DNA from: Muribaculaceae bacterium Isolate-013 (NCI)
GTDB lineage: Bacteria > Bacteroidota > Bacteroidia > Bacteroidales > Muribaculaceae
Assembly (NCBI GenBank): GCA_004102785.1
Contig: SCEJ01000037.1
Coordinates: forward strand, 1-32,499
Reading direction: 5' to 3'
Length of the DNA stretch: 32,499 bases
Of this stretch, positions 17,270 to 25,141 are shown piece by piece. The notes under the pieces are model-generated. The model ran no database searches, had not been told where the DNA came from, and saw nothing but the letters and a program-made list of their open reading frames with translations. Each line of letters begins with the position of its first letter. Within the stretch, counting starts at the first letter, position 1. The position numbers and the translations under genes are program-made.

Positions 17270-18390
17270 AAGTCAAATACTTGTGCGATTACGGGAGCCA
17301 TGTCGTAGTAGCGGTATTCGGCAAGACGTCCGCCGAAAATCACGTCGCTTTCGGCCGCGGCGAGTGAGCGGTATGCCTCGGCAAGAGCGTTGTTGCGGTC
17401 GTCGTTGACGGGATAATAAGGCTCCATGCCGGGAGCGTATTCGGTAGAGAACTCTCGCGAGATTACGGTGTTGGGGTTGGCATACACATCCTGGCCGAAC
17501 GACTCAAAGTGTTTGTGCTCGATTATACGGGTCCAGGGTGTCACGCCGTCGGTGTAGTTGACCACGGCGTTGCCCTGATAGTTGGGGGTGTGGAGCACTT
17601 CGGTCTCGAAACGCACAGTGCGCCAGTCGAGGCGTCCGAGCCTGAATCCGAAATATTCGTCGATCGGTCCGGTATAAACGAGCTTGTCGGCGATCTCTTT
17701 CCAGGAGTGGCGCATAGTGGAGAAATCCACCCCGGTGCGCACGTCACTTCCTGCGAGCAGGCCGTCAGTCAGACGGTTGTATCCTCCCTCCGGAATCCCC
17801 TGATAGAGGTCGTTGAAGTAGTTGTTGTCAAATGTGAGACGCACGGGCAGTCGGCGGATGATGAATGCCGGCAACTCTGTGCACGGACGTCCCCACTGCT
17901 TCTCGGTGTAGCATTTTATCAGCTTTTCGTAGATGTCGCGGCCTATCAGCGCAAGGGCCTGCTCCTCAAGGTTGCGGGGCTCGGTGACGCCATCCTGTTC
18001 CATCTGCCTGCGGGCATCGGCCCGCTGCTCCTCCAGCCTGGCAAGCACTTCGGCGGGAGTGCGCACGCCCCATATCTGATAGAATGTGTTCATGTTGAAC
18101 GGCAGGTTGTACAGACGGCCGTCGGGGGCGGAGGCCACCGGCGAGTTTGTGTAGCGGTTGAACGGCACGATGGAGTTGACAAACTCCCAAACCTGCCGGT
18201 CGGATGTGTGGAATATGTGCGCGCCGTATTTGTGCACGTTTATCCCTTTGACCGACTCGCAGTAGAGGTTGCCTCCGGTGTGTGCGCGACGGTCGATTAC
18301 CAGACATCGCCGGCCGGCATCGGTGGCCAGACGGGCGAATGTGGCTCCGAACAGTCCGGCGCCCACTATGAGGTAGTCGTATTTCTTCAT
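17248..18390 (-). CDS. glf: UDP-galactopyranose mutase
   Basis: A 380-residue flavoenzyme that converts UDP-galactopyranose to UDP-galactofuranose. From ATG at 18390 it reads MKKYDYLIVGAGLFGATFAR (FAD-binding GxGxxG), followed by 'HTGGNLYCE', 'NVHKYGAHIFHTSDRQVWEF' and 'FNRYTNSPVA'. 'IRRLPVRLTFDNNYFND', 'YQGIPEGGYNRL' and 'VYTGPIDEYFGFRLGRL' are Glf-specific blocks that contact the substrate and flavin. A TTG three codons upstream (18399) is possible but less likely. Its presence predicts galactofuranose in the product and a Galf-transferase among the neighbouring GT2 genes, plausibly the overlapping one. It is GC-rich relative to the genes after it. Confidence 0.95.
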   Translation of the reverse strand: MKKYDYLIVGAGLFGATFARLATDAGRRCLVIDRRAHTGGNLYCESVKGINVHKYGAHIFHTSDRQVWEFVNSIVPFNRYTNSPVASAPDGRLYNLPFNMNTFYQIWGVRTPAEVLARLEEQRADARRQMEQDGVTEPRNLEEQALALIGRDIYEKLIKCYTEKQWGRPCTELPAFIIRRLPVRLTFDNNYFNDLYQGIPEGGYNRLTDGLLAGSDVRTGVDFSTMRHSWKEIADKLVYTGPIDEYFGFRLGRLDWRTVRFETEVLHTPNYQGNAVVNYTDGVTPWTRIIEHKHFESFGQDVYANPNTVISREFSTEYAPGMEPYYPVNDDRNNALAEAYRSLAAAESDVIFGGRLAEYRYYDMAPVIAQVFDLWKSRSL

Positions 18391-18431
18391 GCTTGACAAT
18401 TAACTTATTATGGCCACGGATGATTAAGCCG

Positions 18432-19376
18432 TCAGCCAAAAAGTTTGTTGAAGACAATTTTTGTCAGTCCGTGACATCTGCTGATAAAATATCTGAAACG
18501 CGACGTGAGATAATGGGGCGACACTCCTTGCTCCTTACATAAGATCGCATAACATCCGCTATCTCCTGCCGCCACAGCCGTCGCCCTCATGTTCCGCTCG
18601 AAATCAGCCTTTATTCTGTCGAGCTCGGCTACTGTATCAGAATCTTTTCCAGTAAAAAAATCTCTTAAAATCCGGATAGAACGGCTGTCGTTGCGATACC
18701 GCGGCATGTTGATTTTCCCTTTTGACATCTGCATGTATGATGCTGGGTTCATGCAGTTGTAGTGATATACCACAGAATCGACCTTCGCGATGTTTCCGGC
18801 ATGATATGCCAGCCGTGGCAATGTGTGATGGTCCTCGCCTATGTTCACCCCCTCTTCGGCTCTGATATCGTTGTCGATATAAAGACTTTTGCGGATGAGG
18901 CGACGCCATATCACATGGTCAAGTGTCAGTTGTATGGTCCGGCGCACCATATCCATGCTGCTGCCATAATCCGGTTCGTAAAACATTTCTTCACGATCGG
19001 CGTAATGGGCCAGAGCGTTGCCCGACACAATATCGGCGTCTGTTGTCTGCTGTTTTTCTGCCAAAAGCTTTATCGCGTCGGGCTCAAGCCAGTCGTCCGA
19101 ATCAAGATGCATCACAAACTCACCGCATGCACAGTCGATTCCTGTGTTGCGGGCTGCAGCGAGTCCGCGGTTATGATCGTGGCGGACGATTCTGAATTTT
19201 ACGTGGCTATTGTTCCGTTCAATAAAATCTCGGGCGATGTCAATGCTCCGGTCTTTGCCGCAGTCATCGACGATGACACACTCCAGTTCTCCTTGATACG
19301 TTTGCCCGGCAACCGACTCCAGGCAGCGAAGAATGTAGTTTTCTACGTTGTAAACCGGTATTAATACTGAAATCAT
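18432..19376 (-). CDS. Glycosyltransferase family 2
   Basis: A 314-residue GT2. I choose ATG 19376 (MISVLIPVYNVENYILRCLE), 7 bp after the preceding stop; the open frame extends 12 codons further but overlaps that gene. 'LECVIVDDCGKDRSIDIA' (near residue 31-48) and 'GEFVMHLDSDDWLEPDAIKL' (near residue 88-107) hold the nucleotide- and metal-binding sites. 'GVNIGEDHHTLPRLAYHA' supplies the usual ED motif. It should add one sugar to the lipid-linked intermediate; the donor is unknown. Confidence 0.92.
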   Translation of the reverse strand: MISVLIPVYNVENYILRCLESVAGQTYQGELECVIVDDCGKDRSIDIARDFIERNNSHVKFRIVRHDHNRGLAAARNTGIDCACGEFVMHLDSDDWLEPDAIKLLAEKQQTTDADIVSGNALAHYADREEMFYEPDYGSSMDMVRRTIQLTLDHVIWRRLIRKSLYIDNDIRAEEGVNIGEDHHTLPRLAYHAGNIAKVDSVVYHYNCMNPASYMQMSKGKINMPRYRNDSRSIRILRDFFTGKDSDTVAELDRIKADFERNMRATAVAAGDSGCYAILCKEQGVSPHYLTSRFRYFISRCHGLTKIVFNKLFG

Positions 19377-19383
19377 AGTGCAG

Positions 19384-20589
19384 TCAGCATTCTGCCACTT
19401 TATTGTCGGCAATATTGCGGAGCTGATTCTCCAGCCATTGGCGTGACAGCTCTCTCCGGCGGTTAAGTTCGTCGAGGTTTATAGTGGTTTTTTCACCCTT
19501 TTCAAAAGAGCGTAGCGCTCCTTGGATATCGGATTGCATAAGCGGCCCCTCGATTACGCTACCCTCGAATTCCTTCATTCTTGCGTGCATCTCCTTTCGC
19601 ACGTTATCGGTAGGCACAATCACACGCACATTTCTGTTGTATATGATTGAGAACATCAGAGCATGATAGGAATTTGTCACAATCCAGTCAGCCGCCGAAA
19701 TCTCTCTCATAAAGTCCTTTATTGCAGCGGAGATGTAGATTTTCACAGGCGATTTAAACAGCCGCGTCTTGTCACGGATCAGTTCCTTTATTCCCTTCGC
19801 CGACCTGCAGAAATATTTTTCAAATCTGTCGGGAAACACAATTACATCGCAATTGTTCCTCCGGGCATAGTCTTCAAGAACCGGCAGCAGGTCGAAAAGC
19901 TTTTCGGCAATTGTGTAGCAGAGCAGGCGTTTACGCTTGTGTTTTCTCTTGCATTTGAACTTATCCCAGAGTTCGGGCGACACCAGCAGTGTCGGGTCAA
20001 CCACTTTCTCTGCCTTGAACCCGAGATCCTCCACCAATCTGACACCCTGCTGCTCACGCACACTTATTGCCTTGAACCTTGCGAATCCCCGGCGGTACTC
20101 CTCAAGATACTTCGGCATCAGTTCCGGCATTCCTATGCTTGCGGCATATGATATTCCCGGAATCGAAGGGTTGATGTCTTTGAGCAGATACGGCACCGGA
20201 GAGTAAAGATTGGCATTCCATATCTGGTCGCTGCCGACAGAAATCATATCCACCCCAAGATCAGCCGGCGCATCCTTCCAGTCGTAGAAAGAGTAATCCG
20301 TTGTGTGCAGATATTTTTTATGGAAACGCAGCGTCTTGAGTACCCGCAAGATATTGGATGTTCTGCCGATACTGAAAAAGCACATGAAAAGGCTGATAAG
20401 GCGGGTCTTTAGCCCCGTGTCTGTGAGGTGGCCAAGCAGCAGACGGTTATCGGGCGTAATATATCTGTCGATTATAATCGGGTCCTGACCGAGCTCCTTA
20501 TAAGCTTCCTGCATGGCAAATGCCTGCAAGGTACAGCCATAATTCATCTCTGAATGATACGTCAGGATGCCTATCTTCAGTTTGTTCAT
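19384..20589 (-). CDS. Polysaccharide pyruvyl transferase family protein
   Basis: A 401-residue protein from ATG 20589 (MNKLKIGILTYHSEMNYGCT). The N-terminal 'NYGCTLQAFAMQEA' and the central 'DMISVGSDQIWNANLY' with 'GISYAASIGMPEL' are signatures of the PF04230 (CsaB/WcaK-like) family. 'FKAISVREQQGVRLVEDLG', 'VVDPTLLVSPELW' and 'ADWIVTNSYHALMFSIIY' follow in the expected order of the GT-B-like fold. The family moves pyruvate from phosphoenolpyruvate to a sugar as a ketal, although some members are only sugar transferases. It lies next to the nitroreductase-like and QueC-like genes and probably modifies the same sugar. Confidence 0.9.
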   Translation of the reverse strand: MNKLKIGILTYHSEMNYGCTLQAFAMQEAYKELGQDPIIIDRYITPDNRLLLGHLTDTGLKTRLISLFMCFFSIGRTSNILRVLKTLRFHKKYLHTTDYSFYDWKDAPADLGVDMISVGSDQIWNANLYSPVPYLLKDINPSIPGISYAASIGMPELMPKYLEEYRRGFARFKAISVREQQGVRLVEDLGFKAEKVVDPTLLVSPELWDKFKCKRKHKRKRLLCYTIAEKLFDLLPVLEDYARRNNCDVIVFPDRFEKYFCRSAKGIKELIRDKTRLFKSPVKIYISAAIKDFMREISAADWIVTNSYHALMFSIIYNRNVRVIVPTDNVRKEMHARMKEFEGSVIEGPLMQSDIQGALRSFEKGEKTTINLDELNRRRELSRQWLENQLRNIADNKVAEC

Positions 20590-20604
20590 TTCAAAGACCA
20601 ACTA

Positions 20605-21630
20605 TTAATGAAAACTCAGAATATCGGAGAGCTCTCTTCTCGGCGACTCCGCGATGTCGATTTCTTCGGGAGTACGGCCGCAGGTTATCATCGCCGCCAC
20701 AACTTCATTCCCGGGGATTCCTGTCAGTTCGTGTAGAGCCTTGTCTTTTTCAGGATCCACACAGATTGACCAGTTGAGAATGCAGTGTGCTATTTTGTGA
20801 TAGAACAGAGAGTAGCATAAGTTCATTATGAATATGCCGCAGTTTGTATATATGTCGTAACGCTCGTCAATCCAGCAGATGCTTGACAGGTCGCCGGTTA
20901 TGATTAGCACCTTGTCGGCATCGGTGCCGAATCCGCGGTTGCCGCTCTGCATGGCCAGCACTTTATCTTTAAGTTCTTTGTCGGAAATGCAGTGCACTCT
21001 CACCGGCTGGCGGTTGCAGGCCGACGGTGCGGTCATCGCCAGCTCCACAGCTTTCTTGATTTCATCCTCGCTGACAGTGCCGCAGTAATGTCTTAACGTA
21101 TGTCTGGAGCGGGCAAAGCGCTCGAAGTCGGAATGCACATAGGCATAGAACTCCTTGTCTGTCTGATGCGGCTGCACAGCCGCCTTTACATCGGGGAATC
21201 TGTCAGTCAGGGAGTGAATCTTCTGCCAGAAAGAGTGGTGGTCCTTGCCGTCATAATCACGATGCATCACAAGATATGCCTTTAGAATTCCTATGCCGTG
21301 CACAACCTGCGCGGCCGGTTCGCCGTATAGCCGAATGTATTTCTCAATCAGCTCGACAAGCGACGTGACGGCATCCTGACCGAAATTGAATCTCCGGCGA
21401 GGCATGGTCAGACCTTTTTCCAGGCCGTGGTATGTATGGATGATCCGTGCAATCATATTCTCCCTGGTGTCGGGTCTGAATACTCCCGCATGGCTCATGT
21501 ACCGGTCCATGTCGTAGTTCAACGCCCTTTCCATGGATAGCTCGTCATGCGTCTTTCCATAATTCCGCAGCCGTTCAGCCAATGCTGCCGGGTGCAGTAA
21601 AAGGTAGATTATGCTTTTTATTCTGTTCAT
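20605..21630 (-). CDS. Nitroreductase-like flavoprotein with a long N-terminal extension
   Basis: A 341-residue protein. Residues from about 175 onward have a nitroreductase fold: 'RSRHTLRHYC' (FMN phosphate contact), 'AMTAPSACNRQPVRVHCI', 'GNRGFGTDADKVLIITGD' and the C-terminal 'GNEVVAAMITCGRTPEE'. The N-terminal 170 residues, rich in His and basic residues, have no family I recognise. Most nitroreductases are about 200 residues, so this is a two-part protein. It would be an FMN-dependent oxidoreductase with an unknown substrate. Its place between the QueC-like and pyruvyl transferase genes points to a sugar-modifying step rather than nitro-compound metabolism. Confidence 0.85.
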   Translation of the reverse strand: MNRIKSIIYLLLHPAALAERLRNYGKTHDELSMERALNYDMDRYMSHAGVFRPDTRENMIARIIHTYHGLEKGLTMPRRRFNFGQDAVTSLVELIEKYIRLYGEPAAQVVHGIGILKAYLVMHRDYDGKDHHSFWQKIHSLTDRFPDVKAAVQPHQTDKEFYAYVHSDFERFARSRHTLRHYCGTVSEDEIKKAVELAMTAPSACNRQPVRVHCISDKELKDKVLAMQSGNRGFGTDADKVLIITGDLSSICWIDERYDIYTNCGIFIMNLCYSLFYHKIAHCILNWSICVDPEKDKALHELTGIPGNEVVAAMITCGRTPEEIDIAESPRRELSDILSFH

Positions 21631-21645
21631 GTCAGTAATGTCAGG

Positions 21646-22904
21646 TTATCCCAACACTTTATTCTTTATCCGCCAGATTATTGACTTTATGCGGCCGATT
21701 CTTCTGAAACGGTTTATCCTGCGCTCGTCATTGAACTCGAAATTCAGAATCCACGACATATTCCTGTCCTTCTTCCAGAAATCAGCTTCCTTCAGGAAGT
21801 CAGCCTTGTTAGCCTCCCAGAATGCCGCATTCACATAATTATATTTAAGGAAGTCATGCAATTCGCGGTATCCGTTCTTTCCGAACCGGAATCCATAGTG
21901 GTTCGGGTCGGCATGATTGCTGATGATTTCCGTAATCGTCCGATAGCATTTTTCACAATGGCAGCAATTCTCGGAAGCTGTGGAATACCAGCATACTTTC
22001 AGTTCGACTTTCAGATTGTTACCTTTGCAGTAGTCAATTATTTTCCGGGCTTTTCCCGACCTGTCAAGATTCTCATCAACCATCTTGAATGTGCATCCCG
22101 CTATTTTAATCGCATCGACCATATCGACATTGTTGGCATCAAAGCCGAACGACTGCTGAGGATATGAGGATCCGATATAATGGATTCCTGTATTCTGAAG
22201 ATATAAAAGCGGGGCAATGGCAGATGTCATGGAAATGATATGGGCGATACTTGCCCACCAGCCGTGGTTATGCTCCGGTTTGATGATTTCACCCAGACAC
22301 TTCTCGAGATTGTTTTCATTGAAAAATCTGCGGCAGCTCGATTTGATTATAATGAAGTCGCTGCCGGTCTGTGCGGTAAGTCTGGAAAGATATCTTTCCA
22401 GGGCTTCTCTGCCGGATGTGTCGGTAAGGAGCAGATCTCCGCCCCAGATATTTATAAGAGTCGGTTTTTCACTTATTTTGTCGATAAAAGCGCTTGTGGC
22501 ATCGATTCCTCCCGTGAAAAACAACGAGGAATTACCCCCCCTATGCAATTTCTTGATTTACAGAGGGTAAGCTTATTGGTCTGGACGTCGAAGCAGAAAT
22601 CCGCATAGGGAAACATTTTTTTGAATGCGGCTTTTATACCGGGAATACTTCCGTAGAAAGCCTCGTCAAGGACCGGAACTCTGATGCCGAGCCCCAATAG
22701 CATTGACACACACATGACACTACCTACAAAGGGCACTGCGAGTACGCTTTCGGGTACAGATGTTATATCAAATTTATCAGGTAATTCAAAGTATAACTTC
22801 CGGGTTGTATCGGCGATATACGGCTTGAATTCCGACGGGTATTCAAAGTCGTATTCACATCTGTTTCCGTTGACGGTAATCTTTTTTAACTCGATATACC
22901 TCAT
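21646..22904 (-). pseudogene. QueC-like PP-loop enzyme, frameshifted at a G7 tract (probable phase-OFF state)
   Basis: The start is ATG at 22904 (MRYIELKKITVNGNRCEYDF). An N-terminal domain of about 120 residues leads to 'LCKSRNCI', where a run of seven G (22535-22541) shifts the frame, giving a 143-residue product ending ALLSTK. One more G makes a 419-residue protein that continues 'GGGNSSLFFTGGIDATSAF'. The span is 1259 nt, so one added base makes it divisible by three. TGGID (restored residues 131-135) is a PP-loop ATP-pyrophosphatase motif of the SGGxD type. C305-x8-C314-x2-C317-x2-C320 ('CWYSTASENCCHCEKC') matches the zinc site of QueC. QueC converts a carboxylate to amide and nitrile with ATP; by analogy this may activate a carboxylate. 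The substrate is unknown. Confidence 0.82.
22535..22541 (-). repeat. Poly-G tract, 7 G (out of frame)
   Basis: Seven G in the coding strand of the QueC-like gene, after codon I121. Eight (or five) would keep the gene open; seven leads to a stop at 22473. The two halves of the gene overlap across this tract in different frames. Confidence 0.95.
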
Positions 22905-22909
22905 TTCGA

Positions 22910-24469
22910 TCAATTTGTTTTAAAGATTTTACTCTTTACAAGGTTAATCACTATCTCTCGATCCTGGTTGTTGAAGATGATCAAGAAATTAAGTGCGAGC
23001 GAGATCAAGCCCACCACACACAGCGCGGCAAAGAACGAGAACCAGCTATCCACGACAATAAACTGTTGAAGACCGTATGCAACGGCAATAACTATAATCA
23101 TTCCGAGAACGCCTTTAAACAGAGCCGGAAAGAATGCTTTCCAGCTTTGCCCGAGGCATATGCCTCCATATGCTGTCGTAAACAATATATTTCTGGCGAT
23201 GGACTGGCCTCCGGATACAATCGGAATCGTCCATATTCCCAAATCGGTAGTCTTGAGTATTATGAAGATGACTACGGTTTGTATAGAACTTCCTAATAGA
23301 AGTGCAATTGTAGGGATCTTCAGTCTGTTTGTCGCAGCATACAGCCCATATACCGGATTGATGCTGGCTCCTAAAATCAATGGTGCAATGGATAATGTGC
23401 TTAACCAATAGAGTGTATCTGAATTAATATCGGGCACCCATAGGCTAAAGAAGGACCTTCCAAAAACAACAAGGAAGCCCATCGGGATGCCGATAATCAA
23501 AGATATAAGGCTTACTGACCTTGAAACGGATTTTATAAGCTCAGAGATTTGGCCTTTGGCGTACAGTATGTTGAATTGAGGCATAAACGTACCCGACAAC
23601 ATGGCAAGTAATGAGAGGATAAATGAAGGCGCAGTCTTTGCTATGGCAAAATCAGCCGTCGCAGCGGCTCCGATGAAAAGGTTTGTTATCAAGAGATCTA
23701 TCTGATTCAGCAGTATACTACCAAGCTGATTCAATGAGTTCCAGATGCCTGATTTGGTTACCTCAATTATTTTAGACCATGAGAAATACCTCTTGGGGGC
23801 GATTGTCAGCTCCGGCAACAGCAACCGTTTGAACGACAAATTCAAATATACATTGGCTAATACCGCAATAAATGCGGAAAGACTCATGTAGACAATTGAC
23901 GGTTTGAATACATAGAATAGCACGAAAATCAATACAACACGGATAACGTTGGTCAAAACACTTCTCGATGCAGACAAATCCAACCGATTCTTCACATAAG
24001 TACCCATACCCAACATTCCTGTAATCAGACCTAAAGATAATGACAATGCGCCAAAAGCAAACAGCCATCTCACTTCTGTTTCCAGTTCTTGTGGTACAGT
24101 CAGGATATCGGATATAAAAATGATTGCTACAATGGATGCCACTGTAAATATTGCCGAAAGTATGCAGTTTGCCACCCATACAGAATTGAAATACTGGTTA
24201 GCTCCTTCGATATCATTTTTATAAAATCTCATAGTGACAAACCTGCCACCCATAGAACCAACCGCCGCGGTCAGAATACTCGTATATCCAATGATATTAT
24301 TGACCAATGGAAAGAAGCTGTATGCTTCTTTTCCCACCACTCTGATCAAGTATGGTGTAAAGAAAAAAGATATGCCAAAGTTAATGGCAAACGAAACTAC
24401 ATTGAATATCAGATTCCGTGTTAGCTGCCTTTTACTTGAAATATCCTGAGCTTGCGACACTGACGTCAT
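22910..24469 (-). CDS. wzx: Polysaccharide flippase, Wzx-type (MOP/oligosaccharide flippase superfamily)
   Basis: A 519-residue multi-pass membrane protein. The start is ATG at 24469 (MTSVSQAQDISSKRQLTRNL); a 26-residue upstream extension is possible but less likely. About 14 hydrophobic segments occur, among them 'FAINFGISFFFTPYLI', 'VLIFVLFYVF', 'PSFILSLLAMLSGTFMPQF' and 'LISLIIGIPMGFLVVFG'. The opening 'NLIFNVVSFAINFGISFFFTPYLIRVVG' region and the 'EAYSFFPLVNNI' block are typical of O-antigen/capsule flippases. It should move undecaprenyl-linked repeat units to the periplasm for the EpsG polymerase. It is the first biosynthetic gene after the antiterminator. Confidence 0.92.
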   Translation of the reverse strand: MTSVSQAQDISSKRQLTRNLIFNVVSFAINFGISFFFTPYLIRVVGKEAYSFFPLVNNIIGYTSILTAAVGSMGGRFVTMRFYKNDIEGANQYFNSVWVANCILSAIFTVASIVAIIFISDILTVPQELETEVRWLFAFGALSLSLGLITGMLGMGTYVKNRLDLSASRSVLTNVIRVVLIFVLFYVFKPSIVYMSLSAFIAVLANVYLNLSFKRLLLPELTIAPKRYFSWSKIIEVTKSGIWNSLNQLGSILLNQIDLLITNLFIGAAATADFAIAKTAPSFILSLLAMLSGTFMPQFNILYAKGQISELIKSVSRSVSLISLIIGIPMGFLVVFGRSFFSLWVPDINSDTLYWLSTLSIAPLILGASINPVYGLYAATNRLKIPTIALLLGSSIQTVVIFIILKTTDLGIWTIPIVSGGQSIARNILFTTAYGGICLGQSWKAFFPALFKGVLGMIIVIAVAYGLQQFIVVDSWFSFFAALCVVGLISLALNFLIIFNNQDREIVINLVKSKIFKTN

Positions 24470-24504
24470 ATTAATGATTTTCCTTGGAAACTCTGTATTA
24501 CCAT

Positions 24505-24573
24505 GCACATGACAGGTAAAATAGAGTCCTGCAATGTGCAAAAACACATAACCCGGAATAATGTCATTCCGGG
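24505..24573 (-). promoter_or_regulatory. Tandem hairpins between the antiterminator gene and wzx (possible attenuator)
   Basis: In the 147 bp spacer, minus-strand RNA would first form CCCGGAAT-loop-ATTCCGGG (8 bp, 24552-24573), then a T-rich stretch ending in five U. A second stem follows: GCACAT/ATGTGC with inner CAGG/CCTG (24505-24539). The bases between (TGTG, six bases, CACA) can pair across and would compete with the second stem. The first hairpin resembles a weak intrinsic terminator. Its function is inferred from position only. Confidence 0.5.
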
Positions 24574-24616
24574 ATAGCTGAAATAATACTCTAATTTATA
24601 TCACTCTAAGCCCGTA

Positions 24617-25141
24617 TCAGATGGGCTGGAGGAGGTCGGGGTGGATGAAGGGGAGGGCGATGGCGCAGAGGCCGGTGAGCTCAACCACCACGTGCTTGTT
24701 TTTTTTGATGCGCTGCACGTGGCCGGTGTAGCCGGCAAACGACCCTCCGGTGATGCGCACGTGCTGTCCTTTCTTGAAGTCGCCTTTTCCGTAGACCTCG
24801 CACTTAGTGGTGTCGGAGGCTGTAAGGAGTTTTACGAGACGTATCTCTTCGTCGGTGATTGGCTGAATATTCCCTCCTTTTTCATAACGGTAGACCCACA
24901 GCGGCACCATACGGTCGGTCAGCGAACGGCCGCGCTCTTCAATCTCCAGTACTTTTACGGGGGTCTGCCGTATGAACAGCAGGCGTGGTATTATCGGTCG
25001 GATGCGCATTACGCCGGATGAAAGTTCGACCTTTTCTTTCGGAAGGAATACCTCATCGCATTCCTCAGAAAGCAGCTTTTCAGCCTCGAACTCTTTTTGC
25101 GTCTTGACGGCGAACCAATAACTTTTATGAATGTCAATCAT
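24617..25141 (-). CDS. UpxY-like NusG-family transcription antiterminator
   Basis: A 174-residue NusG paralogue. The N-terminal NGN domain starts 'SYWFAVKTQKEFEAEKLL' and includes 'VFLPKEKVEL' and 'RPIIPRLLFIRQTP'. The C-terminal KOW domain is 'KKGQHVRITGGSFAGYTGHV' with 'KHVVVELTGL' (residues about 123-160). Proteins of this kind (UpxY in Bacteroides fragilis) bind RNA polymerase early in the leader and prevent premature termination of their own capsule operon. It is the first gene of the operon, after a leader of about 195 nt. No UpxZ partner gene follows; the next gene is wzx, 147 bp on. The protein is probably a locus-specific processivity factor. Confidence 0.93.
   Translation of the reverse strand: MIDIHKSYWFAVKTQKEFEAEKLLSEECDEVFLPKEKVELSSGVMRIRPIIPRLLFIRQTPVKVLEIEERGRSLTDRMVPLWVYRYEKGGNIQPITDEEIRLVKLLTASDTTKCEVYGKGDFKKGQHVRITGGSFAGYTGHVQRIKKNKHVVVELTGLCAIALPFIHPDLLQPI

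Noticed and set aside
17509-18396. A 295-codon open frame on the plus strand
   Set aside because: It lies opposite glf, whose protein is clearly recognisable. The open frame is a by-product of GC-rich codon use.
18762-19364. A 200-codon open frame on the plus strand
   Set aside because: It is antisense to a GT2 gene with all its motifs, and has no recognisable protein features.
21646-22913. Two separate overlapping genes (22473-22913 and 21646-22548)
   Set aside because: They meet at a G7 tract, the second would start at a TTG inside a conserved segment, and adding one base gives one protein with all expected motifs. They are halves of one frameshifted gene.
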